Positions 15,701-18,949 of a DNA stretch of 18,949 nt are shown in pieces; position 1 is the first letter of the stretch; the number at the start of each line of letters is the position of its first letter. Source of the stretch: Deltaproteobacteria bacterium RBG_16_54_11 (GTDB lineage Bacteria; Desulfobacterota; B13-G15; RBG-16-54-18); assembly GCA_001797905.1 (NCBI GenBank), contig MGQS01000030.1, positions 1 through 18,949 on the forward strand. The letters run 5' to 3'. A model generated the notes under the pieces. The model saw only the letters and a list, made by a program, of their open reading frames with translations. It had not been told where the DNA came from and searched no databases. The position numbers were made by a program, and so were the translations under genes.

Positions 15701-16154
15701 TTATAACTGCCAGAACGGCCTGTTCCCCCTGATATTCCAGAGGAGCAGCAGCCACCTCCGTGTCAATAACCGTTCCGTCGGCCCGAATCATCTTCTCCTC
15801 AATCAAAGGAACCGATGCCCCTCGTTTGGTCTGCTTCTCTATGCGCTCCTTTACGATTTTACGGTAGTCCGGGTGAATGTAATCCATGATCGGCCTGCCC
15901 ACCAGCTCGTCGGGGCTGGAGACACCAAACATCCTGGCAAGACTTTGATTCACAAATACATGGCGTCCCTTGGCACTAATGGCAATCCCATCGGGAGAAA
16001 TATCAACGACTGTGCGGTACTTCTCCTCGCTTTTCCGCAATGCCTCTTCGGCCTGTTTACGCTCAATCCCTGCGGCTTCCAACTCAGCAACCCGCTGGCG
16101 TAATTGCGCTACTTCAGTTGCCAATTGTTCTTTGTACTTAGCTCTCTGTGTCAT
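12750..16154 (-). CDS. Soluble sensor histidine kinase with seven PAS domains and a HisKA_3 core (NarX/DegS class)
   Basis: A 1134-aa cytoplasmic kinase. An N-terminal coiled coil (1-40) leads into seven PAS units at about 42-158, 167-287, 297-413, 422-537, 546-652, 660-786 and 795-908, most ending in the DITERKR-type linker. HisKA_3 follows, with H943 in AREIHDELAQAL, then HATPase with N1054 (TLTNIARHAHA), D1081NGTG and the FGLIGMRERV box. There is no membrane segment, so signals are cytosolic (redox, ligands, gas or light are all possible). PAS 3 carries C343 and C354-P-H-C357, and PAS 7 carries C840, C842 and C856. PAS 7 closely resembles PAS 2 of the hybrid kinase. The ATG at 16154 has GAGGAGGT upstream, held within a hairpin. 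The likely partner is the adjacent NarL-type regulator. Confidence 0.92.
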   Translation of the reverse strand: MTQRAKYKEQLATEVAQLRQRVAELEAAGIERKQAEEALRKSEEKYRTVVDISPDGIAISAKGRHVFVNQSLARMFGVSSPDELVGRPIMDYIHPDYRKIVKERIEKQTKRGASVPLIEEKMIRADGTVIDTEVAAAPLEYQGEQAVLAVIRDITDRKRIEDALRESEERFRAIFEGAPDAIFLADPESGEIIDLNPAASQLLLRPHEEIVGLHHANLHPPELQDHEKKNFIKYVRDVRAKKQTHPIESTVIRSDGRTVPVEILAQMIHIKGRPVFQGTFRDIAERKRIEEALRKSEERYRSVVDNIDLGINLIDADHTIIMVNATMGDRFSKPVSEIIGKKCFREFEKRDAVCPHCPGVQTMAAGKHGEVETEGVLDDGSRFHVRLQTFPVVGQGGTATAFIEIAEDITERKRMEEALRESEGKYRSLVESSEDSIYLVDEECTYLFMNKKHLARLRVPSSQVVGRAYAEFHSPEETKDFARKVTRVLKTGKSLSYEYRSLRDNRYFIRTLNPVKASKGDKPSTITVISKDITELKQTEDTLREKEAFNFALFQYNPVETIVVDFEGRVTGFNLAKGKSGNRLPVIGDMMYQDYAGKHEIDMRAELMKCIKSGKAKAFSERKYGDRYLSITISPFSQGALIISEDFTDRKRAEELLQRERDTFFSILQKAPYGVVFLDKEGKSILANTEFAAITGYTREDIPTIEDWFRLAYPDKKNREMVIDTLKTDAAHGDDDKKFHKTFHRAFFRTFKVTCKDGTIKEIEFRPTVLEDGATIVMIADITERKRMHELLEVAVTEWRTTFDAITDAVCLLDQKGRIKRCNNAMMKMIGKPFNEIADCTCWEVLHGVSKPPEGCPIASVQETHRRETEVFLKNNRWLNITVDPLLDDEGNFVGGVHITSDITERMKTEQELQSSREELRNLTVYLESVREQERTNIAREIHDELAQALTALKMDLSWLDNKLPRNQMPLVAKMRSMSDLIDTTLQTVKRISAELRPGILDDLGLIAAIEWQAEEFQNRTGITCRVTVDPVDFTVDKDRSTAIFRIFQETLTNIARHAHATRVTVDLIKTDGALMLLVIDNGTGITKEQIYDSKSFGLIGMRERVHPWGGQVRIKGTPSEGTTVEVEVPVGKE

Positions 16155-16160
16155 GATAAA

Positions 16161-16178
16161 TACCTCCTCAGCGAGGTA
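16161..16178 (-). promoter_or_regulatory. Hairpin covering the ribosome site of the seven-PAS kinase
   Basis: On the minus strand TACCTC-GCTGAG-GAGGTA is a perfect 6-bp inverted repeat. Its 3' arm and loop contain the GAGGAGGT Shine-Dalgarno sequence, 7 nt before the ATG. Folding would mask the ribosome site. Confidence 0.45.
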
Positions 16179-16232
16179 CTACATTGAAACGTAGAAACTC
16201 CCTTAATGTATCACCGTGCAGAACGCATGAGG

Positions 16233-16937
16233 TCACTCTACGCAACCCCTACCTTTATCATCTCGCTGGTGGTGAAGTGCATATTTCCATGATTCCCGGT
16301 GCATCCCGGGCACAGGAGATAAGGAGCATGCCGGCTCCAGAAACCTGAGGACGGCGACGACCTTGCCGATGATCCTCAGCTGGACATCTTGCCGGATCGA
16401 TAAGGGCTCCATGGCGGGATGGGAGGGAAGAAGTTGTATCCTATCGCCACTCCTGCAAAGCCTCTTGACCGTGGTCTCTCCATCCACCATAGCAACCACG
16501 ATCGCCCCATCCTCTGCCCTGGCTTGCGGGCTCACCAAGATCAGATCGCCGTCCTGTATATGGTCCCCAATCATGCTATCCCCCCGGACCCTGAGCAGAA
16601 AAGAGCCCTCAGGCGCCGCAAATCCATCCAAGGCGTGATACCCCTCGATGTGCTCTTCGGCCGGGGCCGGGCTCCCAGCCGCCACCCATCCTACCAGAGG
16701 CACCCAAAACGATTGGACCCCTCCCAGGGGCAGGGGCACTATTCCCCTGGAGCGGCCAGGCGCCTTTTTGATATGCCCCTTTCGCTCCAGGGCGTCGAGG
16801 ATCTTCTGCACCCCGGCGGTGCTCTTCCTGCCCGTCAGGAAAACCAACTCCCTCACCGTCGGGGGATACCCCTTATCACGAAGGAACTTTCGGATAAGAA
16901 AGAGCACTTCTTCCTGTTTTTTTGTCAATTGATCCAT
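16233..16937 (-). CDS. lexA: LexA repressor (SOS regulator) with an extended C-terminus
   Basis: From the ATG at 16937 the protein has 234 aa. The winged-helix DNA-binding domain is at 1-65 (MDQLTKKQEEVLFLIRKFL..., GYPPTVREL, STAGVQKILDALERKG). The S24-type autoprotease carries the A87-G88 cleavage site in WVAAG, nucleophile S121 in GDSM and general base K158 in TTVKRL. All catalytic residues are present, so RecA-stimulated self-cleavage is expected. Family members usually stop soon after the GKVVAVLR strand (about 200 aa); here about 34 further residues of no recognised type follow. The open frame begins at TTG (16955), which has AAGGTG upstream. That site would lie at or before the predicted transcription start, so the ATG is preferred although it lacks a ribosome site. 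Confidence 0.93.
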   Translation of the reverse strand: MDQLTKKQEEVLFLIRKFLRDKGYPPTVRELVFLTGRKSTAGVQKILDALERKGHIKKAPGRSRGIVPLPLGGVQSFWVPLVGWVAAGSPAPAEEHIEGYHALDGFAAPEGSFLLRVRGDSMIGDHIQDGDLILVSPQARAEDGAIVVAMVDGETTVKRLCRSGDRIQLLPSHPAMEPLSIRQDVQLRIIGKVVAVLRFLEPACSLSPVPGMHRESWKYALHHQRDDKGRGCVE

Positions 16938-16949
16938 GGCTCGTGGGGA

Positions 16950-16961
16950 GTACAAATGTTC
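16950..16961. promoter_or_regulatory. Candidate LexA operator at the lexA transcription start
   Basis: GTAC-AAAT-GTTC (minus strand GAAC-ATTT-GTAC) is an imperfect palindrome, one base from GAACnnnnGTTC, the core of the Gram-positive-type SOS box. It lies immediately downstream of the -10 box, where repressor binding would block initiation. LexA boxes vary widely among deltaproteobacteria, so this is a position-based guess. Confidence 0.4.
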
Positions 16962-16966
16962 ACCTT

Positions 16967-16995
16967 GTTATACTGTCTCATGGACGAGATGTCAA
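16967..16995 (-). promoter_or_regulatory. Sigma-70-type promoter of lexA
   Basis: On the minus strand TTGACA (16995-16990), a 17-bp spacer, then TATAAC (16972-16967). Eleven of twelve positions match consensus at ideal spacing. Transcription should start near 16960, about 23 nt before the ATG at 16937. Confidence 0.75.
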
Positions 16996-17026
16996 GAGCG
17001 GTCAGGGGTTGCCTTCCAACAAAAGT

Positions 17027-17032
17027 TATAAT
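17027..17032 (+). promoter_or_regulatory. Possible -10 box of the K+ channel gene
   Basis: A perfect TATAAT lies 31 nt before the TTG start of the channel gene. No good -35 box stands at 16-18 nt; TTGCCT occurs but only 12 nt upstream. It is tentative. Confidence 0.3.
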
Positions 17033-17063
17033 ATCGTGAGACATTACGAAAAAAGAGGAACAG

Positions 17064-18092
17064 TTGAAGCTTCTACGCCATCTGATCATAGCAGTCATTG
17101 TCATCTTTATACTCCTTTTGTCCGGGACAGCAGGCTATCGTTTGATAGAAGGATGGCCCCTATTCGACGCCCTGTATATGACCGTTATCACCATCACCAC
17201 GGTTGGGTATGGAGAGATCCACCAGCTATCGACGCAGGGAAGGATATTTACGGTATTCCTCATTCTGTCCGGCTTTGGGGGGATGGGATATGTTTTAGGG
17301 AGCATTGCCCAAACCTTTATCGCCGGCCAAATCCGCATGGCCTTAGGGAGGAGAAAATTGGAAAAGAAGGTCAAAAGGCTAAAAAATCACTATATCTTGT
17401 GCGGTTATGGCCGTATCGGCTCATTCATCGCCAGGGAATTTGCTGTCGAAAATATCGCTTTTGTAGTGGTCGAGAAAGACCTGGATAGGATAAAGGTGAT
17501 CGAGGAGGATGGATTCCCCTATGTGGAAGGGGACGCCACGGATGACGAGATCCTCACCAGCGCAGGGGTAGAGAGGGCCAAGTGTCTGGTCGCCGCTACC
17601 GGCTCTGACGCAGACAACCTCTACATCACCCTCTCCACCAGGTCATTAAACCCCGCCATCTATATCCTGAGCCGAGCCGGAGAGGAAGGAGCAGAACGAA
17701 AGCTGCTGAGCGCCGGCGCTAATCGAGTGGTCTCTCCATATCTGATAGGTGCCGCTAGGATGTTCAACGCTGTCCTGCGGCCCAATATCGTAGAATTCAT
17801 CGACCTGGTCGTCGAGAGGAAGCACCTCGAGCTCCAGTTAGAGGAGATCACCGTCGAGGATAATGCCAGATTCAAGGGAAAGCCCTTGCGGGAATCGGGG
17901 ATCAGACGAGAGCTCGAATTGATTGTCGTGGCAATCAAAAAGGCATCGGGTGATATGATCTTTAACCCCTCCTCTGAGACCCTGATCGAAAAAGGGGACG
18001 TCCTCATCGTACTCGGAGAAAAGAAGCACCTGGGCATGCTTGAACAACTGGTGCGTTCAGTGGAAGTACTCCCAAAGAAGAAATCTCGATGA
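17064..18092 (+). CDS. Two-TM potassium channel with RCK (TrkA-N/TrkA-C) gating domains
   Basis: A 342-aa inner-membrane channel of the MthK type. TM1 is about 7-27 and the pore helix and filter are TTVGYGE at 45-51, with the K+-selective signature and an acidic residue after it. TM2 is about 60-85, followed by a basic linker. The RCK N-domain (108-230) has the Rossmann motif GYGRIGS at 114-120, VEKD at 136-139 and VEGDAT at 154-159. The RCK C-domain spans about 255-335. Ligand control by Ca2+, nucleotide or NAD(H) is typical of the family but cannot be fixed here. The start is TTG with AGAGGA upstream, and the following MKLLRHLIIAV is a plausible channel N-terminus. It is divergent from lexA, and its TGA overlaps the next gene as ATGA. 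Confidence 0.9.
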   Translation: MKLLRHLIIAVIVIFILLLSGTAGYRLIEGWPLFDALYMTVITITTVGYGEIHQLSTQGRIFTVFLILSGFGGMGYVLGSIAQTFIAGQIRMALGRRKLEKKVKRLKNHYILCGYGRIGSFIAREFAVENIAFVVVEKDLDRIKVIEEDGFPYVEGDATDDEILTSAGVERAKCLVAATGSDADNLYITLSTRSLNPAIYILSRAGEEGAERKLLSAGANRVVSPYLIGAARMFNAVLRPNIVEFIDLVVERKHLELQLEEITVEDNARFKGKPLRESGIRRELELIVVAIKKASGDMIFNPSSETLIEKGDVLIVLGEKKHLGMLEQLVRSVEVLPKKKSR

Positions 18093-18868
18093 TCATCCAC
18101 ATCACTGTCCCCTATGATATTCTCGTCCAACGTCAAGATGAGATCATCGGCATGGGGGTCAATCCGGAGATATACCTGAGCGCTGCAGCCCTGGATAGGT
18201 GTCAGGACGCGGATGTGCGCCGCCTGGGCGATGCGTTGAAAAAGGCGGGACTCTCCCATACCTTTCACGCCCCGTTCATGGACTTGGCCCCCGGTGGGGT
18301 GGACAGCAAGATCAGAAGGGCTACGCAGGAGAGATTGGAGCACGTCCTTCACCTTGCTGCTTTGACCAGGCCCACGATCGTGGTTTTTCATCCGGAATAC
18401 GAACAGTGGCGTCACGGAGAAGCATTCGATCTCTGGTTTGAGGGGAGTCTTCAGATGTGGACCCCCTTGGTAAAAGAGGCGGAGAAGCTCGGCGTGACGC
18501 TGGCCTTGGAAAATGTCTTTGAGCAGGGACCGGAGACCATCCAAAAGCTTTTGGAGAAGATCAACTCCCCTCGTTGCGGCTTTTGTTTTGACACCGGTCA
18601 CTGGCTCGTATTCAGCAAAAAAGGCTGGAGAGGCTGGATGGAGGTACTCGGCAGTCGTTTGGTCGAGGTGCACCTGCACGACAATACGGGTAAAGAGGAC
18701 CAACATCTACCCCCCGGCGACGGCACATTCGACTTTATGGGTTTCTTTCGCCACCTGTGGACGCAGCGGCTCTCGCCTCTCTATACCCTCGAGGTGCATC
18801 AGGAGGAGGATCTGCCGAGGGGCTTTGAGAAGGTGATGGGATACCTCGAGAGCCTGCGCAAGGAGTAA
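18089..18868 (+). CDS. TIM-barrel sugar phosphate isomerase/epimerase (AP endonuclease 2 superfamily)
   Basis: A 259-aa soluble protein of the xylose-isomerase-like barrel superfamily. Candidate metal ligands fall at the expected strand ends: H60 (FHAPF), H101 (VVFHPEY), E141 (LALENVFE), D168 and H171 (FDTGHW), H195/H197 (VHLHDN), H206 and E235 (TLEVH). Members of this family include endonuclease IV, sugar epimerases and many of unknown substrate. The sequence lacks close resemblance to a named member that I can recall, so specificity is left open. Its ATG overlaps the channel stop by four bases (ATGA), which usually means translational coupling, although no functional link between a K+ channel and such an enzyme is known to me. 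Confidence 0.82.
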   Translation: MIIHITVPYDILVQRQDEIIGMGVNPEIYLSAAALDRCQDADVRRLGDALKKAGLSHTFHAPFMDLAPGGVDSKIRRATQERLEHVLHLAALTRPTIVVFHPEYEQWRHGEAFDLWFEGSLQMWTPLVKEAEKLGVTLALENVFEQGPETIQKLLEKINSPRCGFCFDTGHWLVFSKKGWRGWMEVLGSRLVEVHLHDNTGKEDQHLPPGDGTFDFMGFFRHLWTQRLSPLYTLEVHQEEDLPRGFEKVMGYLESLRKE

Positions 18869-18949
18869 CCTATCCCGCCTTTGGGGGAATGACAAGGGTG
18901 GGAGTTTGAGAAAAAGGTCGAACGCCGAAGCAGAAGGAGCAGACCGTTC
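18869..18949 (+). other. Window edge, no supported feature
   Basis: A frame beginning with TTG at 18906 stays open to the end for 14 codons (MRKRSNAEAEGADR). It has no good ribosome site at normal spacing and is too short to judge. No terminator is visible after the preceding gene. Confidence 0.2.

Noticed and set aside
17660..18706. 348-codon minus-strand frame antisense to the K+ channel and the TIM-barrel gene
   Set aside because: Both plus-strand genes have clear catalytic and structural motifs, and the antisense frame has none.
18906..18949. TTG-initiated frame running off the right edge
   Set aside because: It has only 14 codons, poorly spaced ribosome site sequence and no identifiable family.

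Overview
The window looks like chromosomal DNA from an anaerobic, signalling-rich bacterium, most likely of the former Deltaproteobacteria (Desulfobacterota or a near relative). This is an inference from three things: an ATP-dependent benzoyl-CoA-reductase-type gene set, cytoplasmic kinases with many PAS domains, and short C-run/G-run palindromic repeats between genes. I see no rRNA, tRNA, CRISPR array, transposase or phage gene. Every convincing gene up to position 16937 is on the minus strand. The last two are on the plus strand, diverging from lexA.

Region A (1-3138). In transcription order there is a 380-aa and a 438-aa 2-hydroxyacyl-CoA dehydratase-family subunit, then the first 33 codons of an ASKHA-type ATPase activator. 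Order, sizes and motifs fit class I benzoyl-CoA reductase (bcrC-bcrB-bcrA/D or bzdN-O-P/Q), the ATP-driven ring-reducing enzyme of anaerobic aromatic degradation. A consensus-like sigma-70 promoter lies 223-250 nt upstream of bcrC. It leaves a leader of roughly 215 nt carrying three strong hairpins. REP-like hairpins fill the gap before the activator gene.

Region B (3329-6528) is a compact operon with its own promoter: a DUF1015 protein, a TrmN6-like N6-adenine methyltransferase and a CsgG/FlgT-like lipoprotein.

Region C (6691-16154) is a run of signalling genes. First transcribed is a kinase with seven PAS domains and a HisKA_3 core, followed by a NarL-type response regulator. Next come a small four-helix-bundle (23S rRNA intervening-sequence type) gene with a C-terminal frameshift, and a stand-alone receiver. 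After these are a REC-PAS-PAS-HisKA-HATPase kinase ending in a degenerate GGDEF-like domain, another stand-alone receiver, and a PAS-PAS-HD-GYP c-di-GMP phosphodiesterase. The two kinases share a Cys-containing PAS subtype, so they may sense related signals. Together the genes would join phosphotransfer to c-di-GMP turnover and to transcription through the NarL-type regulator.

Region D (16233-18949) holds lexA, with a near-consensus promoter and a candidate operator at its start site. Divergent from it are a two-TM RCK-gated K+ channel and a translationally overlapping TIM-barrel sugar-isomerase/AP-endonuclease-family protein.

The items most worth a second look are the repaired reading frame and heptad-like flanks of the four-helix-bundle gene, the structured leader of the bcr-like operon, the Shine-Dalgarno-masking hairpin before the seven-PAS kinase, the degenerate GGDEF tail, the shared Cys-PAS domains, and the lexA control region.
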